Assembly (NCBI GenBank): GCA_964019415.1 | Contig: OZ025880.1 | Span: 1,895,813-1,959,812, forward strand | Source of the DNA: Ianthella basta | Taxonomy: Eukaryota; Porifera; Demospongiae; Verongiida; Ianthellidae | DNA length: 64,000 nucleotides | Direction: 5' to 3' | In this document: positions 12,841-25,822 of the stretch, in pieces | How the letters are laid out: every line of letters begins with the position of its first letter | Numbering within the stretch: position 1 is the first letter of the stretch | Notes under the pieces: generated by a model | The model's database searches: none | What the model was told of the DNA's origin: nothing | The model's input: only the letters and a program-made list of their open reading frames with translations | Program-made: the position numbers and the translations under genes

Positions 12841-15800
12841 CATTAGTAATTGAAAAATTCTCCTGCCATCTCTTTCTGGGTCTCGATCCCCCTTGGTCTC
12901 TTTCCCTTTGCTTCCTCCTCATATTACATACACTATCATCACTAACCTGTTTTCTCTCATTTGTTCCAATTTTGCCTTCCACTTCCCTTGCTTCTCCTTT
13001 ACCATCTCAATCACTGCTTCCTGCCCAAGTACCTCCCTCACCTCCTCATTCCTGGCTCTATCCATTCTTGTCAAACTTTGCACTCTTCTCAAACACATCA
13101 TTTCAAAAGCTTGCAGCTTGCTTACATGTCTCCTCTGTGTAATGCGTAGTTGTCCGGCTTGTGTAAACTGCTAACTGTGTTTACTCTCTATACTTACCTC
13201 AATCACCATGCACCGGATATCTGTCTGTGTTTCTTAGTGTGAATAACTTACTTGTAACTGACTCTGACTGGTTGTGACTGGTCTACCTCTGCATGACTAT
13301 TTAAGAGGATTCTTGTTAATTAGTTGCCGTGTCTGTTGCCTGATTTGATTTGGCTCAGTTGAGCTCCCCTACGCGGTTCTAGTACGTTTTCGAAGTGCGA
13401 GGTTCCGTCAGCGTGCATGCCCTGTGGGTTACATCTGCACTGTCCACGTCTCACATCCGTATAGGAGCGTTGGTACCACCATAGCATTGAAGACCCGCAT
13501 TTTAGTTTACTTCTGCAATTCTCTTCTCTCCAATACTTCTTTCCTCGTTGCTCCCACCACTCTTGCTGCTGCACCAATTCTCTGCTCAATCTCATCATCA
13601 CATCTACCATCTCCACTTATCATCACTCCAAGGTACTTCAACTTGTCCACTTCTTCAACTTCCTCCCCATCAACACTTATTTTGCACCCCTCACCTGTCC
13701 TGCTAACCATCATTACTTTTGTTTTCCCCCAATGCATGCTCATTCCGCACTTCTCTATTACCACTCTCATCTCAGCTAGATTTCTCTCCATATCCTCCTT
13801 CTTTTCAGTACATACAATTATGTCATCTGCAAATAGTAGCATCTGAACTAGTGTAGTAGTGAGCTGTACACCACCTTGTAGCCTTTCCTTCACCTCTCTC
13901 ATAATTCTATCCATGAATACATTAAACAACCATGGCAACAGCACGCAACCCTGTCTCACTCCCTGACTGATGGGAAACCAGCCTGACAGCATTCGACCAA
14001 CTCTAACACATGCCTCACTTCCTTCATATAATGACCGGATTGCTCTCATTAGCTTTCCTTTCACTCCATACTCATCCAACACACACCACAGCTTATTCCT
14101 ACATACCTTGTCATATGCTTTCTCAAGATCCACACATGCTACTGCCATCTGCCTGTTCTTCTTTAGAATCTTTTCACTTAGTTGTCGAACCATAAATATT
14201 TGGTCTACGCAGCTTCTTCCTCATCTGAAACCCCCTTGCACCTCCATAACCTTACTCTCGGTTCTGCTTCTCACTCGAGCATCCAATATTCTTGTGTAGA
14301 CCTTGCAGGGTATGCTGAGGAGACTTATACCTCTATAGTTGTTGCATAGCATTTTACTGCCTTTCTTGTGAATGGGCTCAATAACTGCCTTCTTCCAATC
14401 AGCTGGCACCTCCCCTTTCATCCACATCAAGTTTATGATCATGTGCAACCATTCTGCTACAACCCTTCCTCCAGCTTTTAGCATCTCAGCACTAATACCA
14501 CATACGCCTGGATCCTTCCCCTTCTTCAGCTTAGCAATGGCTGCTGTGACTTCCTCCATGCCAATGCATTCCTCCTCCATCTCTGACTCCACATCCTGTC
14601 TACTGTATTTTTCCTCCCCCTGAGCATCCCCACCTAGTAACCCTCCAAAGTATTCCTTCCATTGATTCATGACCCTTTTCTCATGCATCCGCAATCACCA
14701 CACCATTTTCATCACATACCCTTCCATTCTCCCTACTTTCATTTTTGTTTGTCACTCTTTTCCAGAGTCTCCTCTGGTTTCTCTGAAAATCCTCCTGCAA
14801 AGACTTGCCCATTTCGATCCATTCCTCATTTTGCACTTTTCTGACTACCCTCTTAGCTTCTTGTTTAGCCTTCAAATACTCCTCTTTAGCCTCTAATGTC
14901 TTTTGCTGCAACCATACTATATACGCTACCTTCTTCTTCCTCACTGTGCTTCCTTCACCTCATTATTCCACCATTTTGGCCTCTTTTGCTGGCCCTTTGA
15001 CCGTTTCATCCCACACACTTCCACAGCCGTGCTCAGTATAGCCTCTTTAAACTCAACCCATGCCTCTTCAACAGTTGCCCCCTCTGCCTGACCTTCATGT
15101 CTCCTACCACTATTCATTTTCTGCCTAATTCTACACTGATATTTCAACTGTTCACCTCTCTCCTTTAGTCTCTCTATCTTTACCCTTGCTCTATTCTTCA
15201 CCATATCCTTTCTTTCTCCCTTGCTCCTCATGCTCAACTTCATCAAGACCAGATGATAATCACTCTCTATCTCTGCACCTCTCACTACCTTCACATCATG
15301 TACCCTAATCTTGGTTTCCTTTCTCACCAAAAGTAATCAATCAGGCTCCTCAGTTGCCTCCTTGGGCAAATCCACGTGTACTTATGTATGTCCTTATGTG
15401 GATACCATGTGTTGGTGATCATCAACTCATTCACTGAACAACACCTCATGAGCCTTTCCCCATTCTCATTTCTAGCATCCTCCCCATGACACCCCAGAAC
15501 ACTACCCCAAACTTCCATATTTCTACCCACTCTTGCATTTAGGTCGCCCATAACAATCAAAGTCTCCCTTCTCCCTACATTCTCCACAACTTTCTGCATC
15601 TCAGCATAAAACTGGTCTTTGGCCTCACTTATGCTGTCGTCCGTTGGAGCATACGCTTGCACCAACGTGTAGCACTCTTTTGCCACCTTCAACTTCACCA
15701 CCACAATTCTCTCGCTTATGCACTTCCAACTCGTTACGTACCTTCTCATTCCCTCTGAAAGGACCACAGCTACACCCGCTCTCGCCCTGCCCTTGCTCAC

Positions 15801-15960
15801 TCCCGAGTAGATCGCGTAGTAGTCTTCAATGTCTCTGGCACCGCTACCTTTCCACTACGTCTTGCTAATGCCAAGGATACTCATCTCTTCAATCAACTCC
15901 CAATCTTTCCCATTCATTGATCGCACATTCCAAGATCCAATTCTGAGGCACTCATTGTCA
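12840..15960 (-). mobile_element. Degraded APE-type non-LTR retrotransposon (RTE/CR1-like LINE)
   Basis: Read on the minus strand from 15960, fragments of one ORF2 appear in order. An AP-endonuclease domain has W-N-V-R near its start, then YAPTDDSI and GDLNARVG (15324-15900). A linker holds two shifted frames (14681-15330). The reverse transcriptase has NYRGISLLS, DLEKAYDKV, QGVRQGC and FADDI (13507-14694). A C-terminal segment has KLQAFEMMCLRRVQ and DRARNEEVRE (12919-13101). At least four frame changes plus stops make it inactive. The normal junction after YGCETWTVQ is split by about 290 bp of unrelated sequence at roughly 13150-13435, a nested insertion. Clade assignment is tentative. Confidence 0.85.
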
Positions 15961-17040
15961 CCATGAATTAATGATAGTATTTAAAGTGCCATGTGAGCAT
16001 ATGGCTGAGTGTAGAATGAGTCTGTAAACAATGTACAGCCATGTTAGTATGTAGCAGAACCAAGAAGTGTGATAGTAAACAATGACAAACACATAATGCA
16101 TGTATACGTGTACATAGATGGAGTAATCACTGGATTTAACGTCGACCATGCAGCCTTCAGCTGTAGTGGCTCAGGAGGCTTGGGGGCTGGATCCCTACTG
16201 TTGGCAACAATGCAGTGATCGCCCTGGCCTCCCCCCTGAGACACTACAGTGCAGAGGCTGCATGGTTAACATAAACTCAGTGACTACCTCTTTCCAATTG
16301 CAACCTGGCCGAGCCTGTACGTTGTATGCAGTGGTCAACTGTATGTAGTTAGGCTCATGACTAGTACTCTGACTGTAAAGCTCTAAGGGACTGTTGGGAA
16401 CAGAGCATGGATGCACAAAAGTGCCACTTTTGGCCAGAAGCTCTGAAATGACTGCATTGTGTGAGCTGCATCATGTGAATTATGTATGCATATTAGTATT
16501 CATAATTATATATCATATAGCTCATTCTATGATCTATATATAATTAGGTACATTATGTGAGGCATACAAAGTAATGTGTACTCTATATGAATGGACTTAT
16601 GGACAGTTCATATGATGCTCACATTGTTATGTAGTTCATTCGTTGACACAGTCCTAGGTGAGTGCTAAATCTTTGCAGCCAGCTAGCTGCAGTTGAGTGT
16701 AGGTGATTCACTTGCGATTGGTGCACAATGGTGGGTGCTGGAGGCTAGCTACCCATGGCCAATTATGTTGTTTGCTGACTGTTGTTCACTGAAGGTGGTC
16801 AGCCACACATGGCGTCATGATGGAATGATTGTCAGGCCACTTCTTCTTACTTGCTATGTATACAGTATTAATTATTTCAGATTGCTTCTCTGACTCATGA
16901 AGATTGATTTACATTATGTAGGGCAAATTTGACTAGTCTGTTTAATTTTCCATTTCACGATTGTGGTACAAACAATGTAAAGACTGTGCACCACGGCCCA
17001 CATGAGCTTTGGGGTGCTGACAGGTCAGCTGACGTGTGGT
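15961..17040. other. Intergenic, with a duplicated block from the gene A unit
   Basis: Positions 16560-16900 match 5470-5860, the spacer between the two exon cassettes of gene A, so this is the distal part of unit B displaced by the LINE. Positions 16120-16320 match 24105-24260 (TAATCACTGGAT start, CAGGAGGCTTGGGGG core), a dispersed short repeat. No gene seen. Confidence 0.5.
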
Positions 17041-17320
17041 TGACCAGTATGCACATGCACCATCTGTTGGTGCGGTTTGATGCTCTCATGTAGTGTATGT
17101 GTGCACTTGAAGCTGTACACATGTCAAGTTGCATTGCGGTATGTACCCCATGCCGTAGTAGGCCGGAAGCGAAGAGTCATGTGATCCAAGATCACTTCAT
17201 GCCATGCACTTCAAGCGCGCCCCAGTCGCAAGGCTCTTATTGTAAAACCGGTTACGATCGGTTTGCCCAGTTCCGCTGTTAGTCCTCAGCATTGAAGACC
17301 GTTAATACCTACGAGCAAAG
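17041..17320 (+). promoter_or_regulatory. Putative promoter and 5' UTR of gene C
   Basis: The stretch 17145-17300 has degraded relatives at about 26590-26765 and 39805-39965. They share CCCCATGCCG, AGTAGG, GAAGAGTC, TGATCCAA, GCAAGGCTCTT and CTGTTAGT then CTC-GCATTGAA. Conservation in order upstream of exon 1 points to a core promoter. A TCATGTGATC site looks like an E-box of the CLEAR/MITF type, but this is only a motif match. The relatives have TTATAAAAG where gene C does not. Confidence 0.45.
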
Positions 17321-20300
17321 ATGAGCGTAGACGACGATGTGAAGCCTCTTCAGCTGGACAGTGAAACTGCCCCTCCTCCCTACGTCGGCGCAGCTCAGCC
17401 CCCGTCTGGCTACTCAGCTGCTCCCTCAGGTAGGTTCATGCAGTGATTCGTCCCCGAACACTTCTGTGACGGTTTGGGTAGGGCCCCAGCGTTCTATAGT
17501 AACTATGTAGAGGGGTTTATATTTTAGTGGTAGCTAGTGTTACACGCATCTCAGATCAGCTGGACAGTGGGCACTGTCATCGACAAACTAGCTGTCGTCC
17601 TGAATTCAGGGCTCCCGTTTTATTTGGGAGTTCTATATAGTTTACAGGCAGTCCGGAGTCCAGCTATTGAAAAGCCACACAATTGTGCATAGCTACATGT
17701 GATGGTCAATAGGATTATGCAAGCATTTTGTGTACATTCATAGCATCCATCGGCACATTGGACCGCCGGCGCCGAGTATTCGAACGATATGTGACGGATT
17801 TGCAGACGATGGATCTCCAGCTGTGGCTCAGGATGGTGGTCTCGTTGAATCGGGTGCTGGAATGACATAAGCAGGTCTTCCTTGGTCTCTTCCCCAAGTG
17901 TTGACATCACCACCTGAATAGAGTGTAGCTATACCACACCTTCTACAGTTGTTGTTTGTAACCTTACCTGTATCTTATAAGGCCACTGTGTGCTGTGGGG
18001 CTTTCTACCATGCACAAGTCCATACAAGATGCCTCCACCAAATGCATGTATAGTCTGTTGAGCTAGAAATCTCACTTTTTGCATATTTATTTACTAAGTT
18101 ATTAATTCAAAAAGTGGGAAGGCCCATGTTTCCAGTTATGGCACAAACAAAAGGGAGTACTTCTAACTATGGCTAGATGGGCTACTGCATCTAGTGTTGC
18201 CAGGCAACACCAGTAGGTCAACTACATGCTTTAGTGGTTGTGTTACAATCATGACTAATAGTATGATCTTGTAATCTTAGCTAAACCTGTATGTGAGCAG
18301 ATGTTATGTAAACATGAGTGTTGACCCCGGTTTTGCTCTGACTCTGCCCTCATGAGAAAAACACACTCTTTTTCTTATGGGAGCCCTGCAGAAATACACC
18401 ATAATTATATATAATCAATAACCCAATATGTGCATGGTGTGTGCATGGTTAACCGCCAGGTGTTTGCGGGTAGGTCCCCTGCCTGTATCAATCAGTTAAC
18501 AGACCATGGGGCATGTTCAGCAGACACGTGGTGATTGGTTAACTTATTCCCAAATATGGTTATGGATTATTGCATAATGCTAATGTGAGATTGTACTCTT
18601 AGTTTTTCATAGTATGATGTGCAATGTGACAATATGTTGCCATTTCCTGTTCATATATAAGGTAACAAAGACATTCTTGCCTTTACCAAACAATACTATA
18701 ATTCTATAGGTTAATCTTGTTCTATTTTGAGCTAGTACCCAGGTGAAGCTACTGCACTACTCACGATATCCTCCAAGTGAGATGTGATTTATCACTAATG
18801 TAGCCTTATGTAATATTGTAGGTGAATCTGACTAGTCAGACCAATGCTGTGCTCTAGCTTGCACAACTTGTGGTACATAAACTCACCAGGCCCTCTTGGG
18901 GGGGGGGTTGTGCCAGTCTAGGCCGGCTAGTCTAAGGTTTCCACATGATGACCACTAACACCTCAGTATCACCTGGCAAAGAACACAATCACCTCCTTGG
19001 CAATGCAATACATGCATAACTCTGCAATTCATAAAGGAAATGATGTTAGCAAATACAAATATAGTCAGATGAAAGGGAGGCAATACCCAGCCAAGATGAA
19101 GAACAGTATAGTTGAATCTAGAATTGCAAAGAGTGCCATTGGGTGCACTGCCAGTAGAACTACTGAAAATGCATATATTCTGTGCCATTGAAAGTGTATA
19201 GTAACTACCACTTTATATAATGCACCATCCGCACCCTATAGCTAGGCAGTGACTAAATGTCCTCAGCTTTATTATAGCAAAAGTACTGCGATATTGCATT
19301 ATTGATCTGTATATATGTTGACTGCATGCAGAATGCACTTCAGGAAGTCTCTGTAAATGTGTGCACATGCCTGTCTATATCTACTGCAGGTCGCCCAACT
19401 CTGACTTATCCCTTCACTGATGGTTACCAGCCAGCACCAGCCAATCTTGGCCAAAACACAACTGTCACGGTAGGACTGCATAGTGTATGCATGCATGTGC
19501 ACAGGACTACAACTGCAATTGTTCTGCATTATGACTTTAGTACAGTGTACAGCTGATTGTTAACCTCAGATGCAAGGAGTTAGGTTGAATAGCACTTATT
19601 TGCACAAGGATGCAACAATCCTACACACATCCTACACATTGTGCAAGGCTGCAATGAAGTAATGCATGTAGGTATTTTCAACTGGGTAAACAAAGATATA
19701 GCGATTCAGGACACACCACCAATTACCTGCTGTGTGTCTCCCTTGGATCCACTCACCTGCTGCTTCTGACTTCTTAAAAATGCTGAAACTTATAACCCAG
19801 TCACCATACTCTGTGAGCACAACCTGGAAAGTGTTATTTTGAAGGTTGCTTAGCACTTCTCTTAATTTAAGGGCATTATGTAATCCATACAATGGCGCTT
19901 TTGGTACATCTCGTATGCTCGCCTGTCTCTATCTGGAAGATGGGCTAACAGTTGCTGCATCTTCATTGATCAGTTCACTCAAAGCCTATTAAAACTTACT
20001 TAGAGTGCATGTATGAATATAAGTGCAATGCCTTTACCTGCTTGGTGAAAATCTATGCAGATTACTGAAATGCATTAAATGGCAGACAGACAGAATTTCA
20101 GTAGTGTTTTCAATTCAGCAACCCTTTTACGCAGTTCTCCTTCCACACACTATCCCTAGCTCTCTCTTCCCTTTGCAGGTGGTGACCACCCAGCCCACCT
20201 CTGCTGCCCGTCTCCCTCCTCCTCCGACCACCTGGATTGCCTGGTCCATCTTCTCTTGTTTGTGCTGTGCCTGGCCATGTGGCGTTATGGCTATAATATA

Positions 20301-22506
20301 CAGCATGAAGGTGAATTGTTGTATGGTTGGATGCATTTTAGTGTTATACAGGTGTATATGTCTGACTTACCATGCCACGCGACTTGTTGTTTATGAATCA
20401 GGGTTAATGAATCAACTTATAAATTTCGAGTTAGGGTTAACCCGAAGATGCTCAACAAATGAAGCACGTGTGTACTTGTACTTGTAATGCGGATGAAAGG
20501 AATCAATGTAAGAATATTCTGTTCCCATGGAGTCCCATTCTAAGTGTGTTAGCCAAAATATTGTCCATCAGTCACTAGCACAATGACTTGGCAATGATAT
20601 GATAAATAGCTGTGAACTTTTGCCAAGAGCAAGCTTTCAATGTTTGCATGGACAAAGCTGGCGTAGACTGAAACACCATGTTGCGCTCTATTAATATCAT
20701 ATAGCTGCAATGAGTATGATTATTAATCCTCGGCGGCGCGTAGCGCAGCGAGGGGTTACGGTACTTGGTCTGTCTGTCTGTGTGTGTGTCCGCACCTAAC
20801 GTGGCACTGCAGGCTGTGAGAGGCACCTTATGAGCGATACCAGTAGATTCAGAACGATGAAGTAGGAAGTTAAAAAGGAGATTGTCTTGAAAGGACTGCG
20901 TTCGAGAGGTATGGTAGTCTCGTATCCAGCCCTATCTCCGCTTTTCCACCATTTTGGGGAGGAGCGTCCTCCAAAAAGGCGGAACAACGGAGATGGGATC
21001 TGGGACGAGACTAGAGATATGGTGTCAACACAGCAAAAAGGCCAATATGCGGCTTATACTCTTTCCGATAACGCATGTGGGTTATGTCCACTCTGTTTAC
21101 ACAACGTGAACCTTGTGGTATTCGCGCCTTGAGGTGTGAAATTCCTGTGTTACCACGGCAACGCTTGCACTGCATGTGATGTGTGCGTGATTGAAGAGGC
21201 CTGTGTAATCAAATATCATATCTGGTGATGGCAAGAAACGAGCTTTCAGGGGAAACAAAGAGTTCTGGTAAGAGGGAATCAAAGATGAAATCTTCGCCGT
21301 TCTTAAACTTTGAAAGTATCAAGGTTTCATAGCTTTTGCAAATGAATTCTGCACTTTGAACACGGCGAACGTTAAATGACGTCATAGCCTTGCTTCTGTT
21401 TTGTATTCCAAATATGGCATGTCATGAGATTGTCATGTGACAAGCATTTTGAGATGGGAGAAATGAGTTTTGCAGTAAATCGCCTTCCCGACTTTGAAGG
21501 AAACCAGCCCTTTGCACAATGAGGCCAGATATTGCAACTTAAGGATGCTTTACAACTTCGTCATGCGACCGCTTTTAGTACGAGGTTCCTATCGTGAGTT
21601 ATCCAGTGCCAAAGGTTCGGCTGTAAAGGAAGAATTTAGTTTTCGTGATGTAACTCTGCAGCAGATGGGTTTATTAAAAGCGGTCACATTGAAAACTTCG
21701 ATGATGTGATTGTGCATGGTTCTGTGTATTTTCATTTGCTTTTAGCCTCTCCCACCAAGTTGATCGGCGATTTTCTACGTTTTCATAGGTACTCTTGTTG
21801 GCGGCGAGTCACCATCAAGGAAGCCGTCAATGAACTACTTGTTACGCAGAATTGAAGTACAAGAATGCAGCTTCAATTACATATACAGCTTGCTTTGTGA
21901 AGATTCTATCTGCAGGAGAAAGAGCAAAGAATACAAAGGACAAAAATCGGCCCACATTGTTTACATAGGACATAACCCACATGCGAAATCGCGCTCAATG
22001 GCGGGATGTAATCGAGACGTGCTGAGTCCAGCGTTCTACTCTGGCGGTGCGAGCCCTCGGTGTGGTGTCTGGTGGTAGATCGCCAGATCCGATTTACAAC
22101 GCGTATCACATGCTACAACAAAGACCTATAGCTACAGTCACATACTTACAGTCATTGCATGCATATGTTCAGCTTCTACACTAGACTCTTTAGCGCTTCA
22201 TTACAACTGGCACCCTGTAACCTTAAAATTGACACCTTTGCTGTATGTTACATCTGTACATTATATGTGTGTATCCCCTTTCTCTTTACCTCTCCATGTA
22301 CATTGCCTCCTTACTTCCTGTAGTCTTCCGATCACTACAGCAGTGGCCAGTATGACTCTGCTGTGTCAGCTTCTCGGACTGCATTGATCTGGAATGTTGT
22401 GTCCACAGTGGTAGGCATTTGTGCCTATATAGCCACTGGTGTCATCATTGGTATACGACTTGGTGCTGTGGGGGATGCATATGCTACCACCTATCCACCT
22501 TACTAG
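17321..22506 (+). CDS. Dispanin C, CD225-domain two-pass membrane protein (4 exons)
   Basis: Exons 17321-17429, 19390-19469, 20179-20310 and 22324-22506 join in frame with the same phases as genes A and B (167 residues). Exon 1 encodes MSVDDDVKPLQLDSE and APPPYVGAAQPP, which contains a PPxY motif able in principle to bind WW-domain ubiquitin ligases, as PPEY does in IFITM3. Exon 3 encodes TTWIAWSIFSCLCCAWPC and GVMAIIYSMK. Exon 4 encodes SSDHYSSGQYDSAVSASRTA, a second membrane segment (VVGICAYIATGVIIGI), then a tail ending TTYPPY that genes A and B lack. Intron 3 holds a roughly 1.5-kb insertion and intron 2 holds an antisense exon-like fragment; neither interrupts coding sequence. Confidence 0.85.
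18898..18907. repeat. G10 tract in intron 1 of gene C
   Basis: The same position in the D and E copies has 24 and 18 consecutive Gs (26824-26847 and 40020-40037), so this homopolymer is length-variable between paralogues. Confidence 0.85.
19757..19922 (-). pseudogene. Antisense exon-like fragment inside intron 2 of gene C
   Basis: On the minus strand an open segment of about 55 codons runs from an AG at 19923-19924 to a consensus donor CAG|GTGAGT (donor at 19751-19756). It reads LYGLHNALKLREVLSN, then FQVVLTEYGDWVISFSIF. I do not recognise the family. The D and E copies keep its two ends but have lost about 110 bp from the middle, so it is dead there. It may be a relic exon of an unrelated gene or part of a transposon. 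Confidence 0.35.
20725..22200. mobile_element. About 1.48-kb insertion in intron 3 of gene C
   Basis: Genes D and E run directly from GCAATGAGTAT to GGCACCCTGT-like sequence (28125-28155 and 41322-41350), whereas gene C is interrupted between them. The insert starts near CCTCGGCGGCGCGTAGCGCA, has GC content well above its surroundings, and contains no coherent protein. Junctions are uncertain by about 10 bp and no clear terminal inverted repeat was found, so the class is open (Helitron-like or a composite). Confidence 0.5.
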
Positions 22507-23540
22507 CCAGTCTGCTGCAAAGTGTGGACAAGTGCAGGAACAGCTAACTTGTGTCATCATCCAATTTTGACTACCATAAATAGGTCATACACCTTAACAC
22601 CATTTAATGTACTTGTATGTTATATTTTGTAGTAACAATGAGTTGAAAAGTTCCTGAAGTCGATCCAATCATGCTTATAGTAGCTACGTACGTAGGATGA
22701 TGGATTATCTAAACTATGAAGTGTCATTTGATCTGACTCCACCCCATGCACAAGTGTGCGTCTATAGTTTTGGTGATTAGTTCACATTGAAGTCAGCCAA
22801 TGGCTGCATGGCTAGACCTTTCTAATGGAAGAGTTTGGCTACTTTCTGCAGGTCTTTGTTATGCCAAAGTGGCTGGATGTTGTGTCCAAATGGCAGGCGT
22901 TCAGGGTAAATTGTTGCTCTTCCACAGAGGTTACTATGTACCTTGATCCTTCGCCCTTTCCTCTGAAAGAAGGCTTCACCCTGCTCTACTGTTATAGCTC
23001 ACCACTCTCTTCCACACTGTGCGCTTTCAATCCTTGAGGAGCTAGGTCAGAGGGGTATATAGCCATTACCATGTATAATAGAGCATGGGAGTACTGTCTA
23101 TCTAGTACACTCTACTATCCATGCCTTTACCCAGCGTGTACTACAATAGCGAGCTCCAATATACTTTGGGAACGGTCGTTCCTTCTGCTCCTTCTCAATT
23201 GTTATTCTGTACAGGTTCTCCACTCTCTTTATAGGTGCTAGTGCTCGTCATGTCATTCAATGTGTGGCCCAACATTTTGTTCCAGCATAGATAGAGGAAA
23301 AACATTTTCCTTTATCTATGGTTCAGAGTGTGACCCGCTATTTCACTCGCCCATCATTTCTATGTGTGGAATGTAGGGAACTTATGTTACAGCAGTGGTC
23401 CAAATATTTCCAAATATTTGGACTGGGGGGAACGTATAATGGGGGTCCAGTTTTCACGGGACATATATTAACACCCAGGTGCTGTGCTCATATTTGCATA
23501 GGTAAGGCTACTTCTGAATGTTGTGGCCTTCTCCATTCAG
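22507..23540. other. 3' flank of gene C, no gene recognised
   Basis: Positions 22507-22860 follow the D and E 3' flanks, up to the CTCTGCAGGT that marks the LINE junction in those copies. From 22860 to 23540 the sequence is unique. A TTTCTGCAG acceptor-like site at about 22850 is followed by a short open stretch with no recognisable family. Earlier exons of the WDR5-like pseudogene were looked for here and not found. Confidence 0.4.
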
Positions 23541-24396
23541 TCGAATATTGGATGTGGCTACAGGACAGTGCCTCAAGGCAGTAATGTCGCCACCTGATCT
23601 ACCTCCTGTGACCCACATGACCTTTTCCCCAGGTTGAGAGTCTATCTTGGTCGCTACAAATGACAAGTAAGTTAGATTTGTCCAACATAATGTCACATCA
23701 TGCCAAGACTCATGATAATGATTACAGTCTTACAATACATATACTTCCTCCTCAATCTGTAGTAAAGTTATTGGACTATAACAAGGCAAAAGTGAGTGCC
23801 ATCAAGCACGCCATTCTGCCAGTTGTAATAACTACTGTAAGGGATGACATAAACATTCTGCTGACATTCCTTTTCTGCAGTGCCTCAAAGTATACACAGG
23901 ACACAAAACTGATGAATTTATGATTGTGGCTAGCATTTCTATGACAGGAGGGAAGGTTGGTGAATCTCTAGCACAGTATACAATCCAGTCATTCACCATG
24001 CAACATTCGCCATATGCCATTGTGTTATATAGCCAATGAAATGATTTACTGTTGCTACCCTAGATCATATGTCCCTACTTCTATGATAGTTCTATGATTG
24101 ATGAACAAAGGCTAATCACTGGATATTACGCCTACCAGCCTTCTACACCGAAGTGTTTCAGGAGGCTGGGGGGCCGGAGCCCTATTGATGGCAACCAGTG
24201 ACCACTTTGTTCAACCTAGCCCGGCCTGGCCGTTGCAGTGGCTTACTGCAATGAACTGACCTCCCCTTCTATGATTGATGTGACACGTACCTCCCTGTGC
24301 AGTGGATAGTGTGTGGGTCATGATCGGATGACAACAATGTCTACATATGGAACCTTGAGACTGGAGAATTGGTCCAGACACTGGAGGGACATACAG
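23541..24396 (+). pseudogene. WDR5-like WD40 pseudogene fragment (non-processed, 4 exons)
   Basis: Exon-like blocks appear in order with splice signals: 23541-23666 (ILDVATGQCLKAVMSPPD, ending LVATND), a block ending at 23791 (VVKLLDYNKAK), 23881-23955 (CLKVYTGHKTDEF, ending TGGK) and 24303-24396 (DDNNVYIWNLETGELVQTLE, then GHT). These follow the order of the fifth to seventh blades of WDR5, the WD40 scaffold of MLL/SET1 histone methyltransferase complexes. In-frame TGA codons at 23635-23637 and 24321-24323 break it, and the N-terminal blades and last blade are missing. Retained introns mean it arose by DNA duplication rather than retroposition. A short dispersed repeat lies in its last intron. 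Confidence 0.7.
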
Positions 24397-24464
24397 GTGT
24401 ACATACAGAGTCTGTGTTTGTTCTGCACTGTATGTGTGTTTGGTGTACGTGTAGTGTACACTAG

Positions 24465-24985
24465 GACAGTTTAGTTAAATATCCATGATATTTAGTTAAA
24501 TATCCATGTTATTTACTTTAATATTTATGTATATATATATGTATTATTATATCAGTGATACTTAGTTAAATGTCTATGATATGTGCTGCATGTGATGTCA
24601 TGTGATAGTAAATGACTTCGTCATTCTGATGTCATCCATGACTTCAGTGTTGATTGAAAAACTAGGAGCACATGATGGCTAGAGCACATGGTCCCCTCCC
24701 ACAAGCAGCATGGCTGAAGATATAAGAGAGATTATTTCCTCTGCTGTGAGTGATGCTCTCAGCAGAAGGCAAGCTGCAACACCCAGTAATCAGCCTGAAC
24801 AGCCACTGTGTGACCTGACATTGACATCACCTGACATCACATGCAGCACATGTGAGAGGTCATGTGATATATCACATGACATTAAATATCACGGATATTT
24901 AACTAAATATATATCACTGATACATAATAAATATCACAGATATTTAACTAAATATCACGGATATATAATAAATATCACACTTTTG
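24465..24985. mobile_element. AT-rich inverted-repeat element (MITE-like)
   Basis: The left arm (about 24470-24580) is built of TTTAGTTAAATATCCATGAT-like units and the right arm (about 24880-24980) of their reverse complements (ATATTTAACTAAATAT). The central 300 bp include a short open stretch starting MAEDIREIISSAVSDAL, which may be a remnant of an element-encoded protein; I do not recognise it. Ends are not sharply defined. Confidence 0.5.
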
Positions 24986-25029
24986 CTATTGCATTTAGAG
25001 TCCATTTATTTGACAGAGGGCACCCCATA

Positions 25030-25420
<391 letters not shown>

Positions 25421-25822
25421 AAACACACTTGTAGTTAATTCGATGCAGAACTATTGAATCCACTTAACTACGTATAACTTGGGAAATAACCTGACCACTC
25501 GATCATGTGCATAGGAAGACCTGTGCTTGGGCTAAAACCATGCAGTGCACCGGAAGCCAGGTAAGGTGACACTTGTGGTGAAGTGGGGGAACTTGATTCA
25601 ATATATCTGCTCACGTGTACGTACGTATACGTCAGATATACGTATAGCTGGACGTGCGTGTGGAGCATATTTGACGGCGAGCATAGCAGTACAACTGACT
25701 GACTGTTGTCTCTCGGACCAATTGGGGGGAGCCATTACTCGTAACGTATTGATCGCTAACTTTCGCCTGCTTCCCCACACAATTTGGAACCAATCTATCT
25801 AAAGGTTCAAGTTAGCTTCAAG

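Noticed and set aside
12831..15868. Plus-strand frames across the LINE region
   Set aside because: They are Ser/Pro/Leu-rich antisense readings of the endonuclease and reverse transcriptase encoded on the minus strand.
20887..22078. Short reading frames in the intron 3 insertion of gene C
   Set aside because: Several 60-80 codon frames exist on both strands, but none has recognisable domains, splice context or conservation in D and E, where the insertion is absent.
23635..24323. Selenocysteine reading of the two TGA codons in the WDR5-like fragment
   Set aside because: WD40 proteins of this family have no selenocysteine, no SECIS-like hairpin was evident, and missing blades already mark it as a pseudogene.
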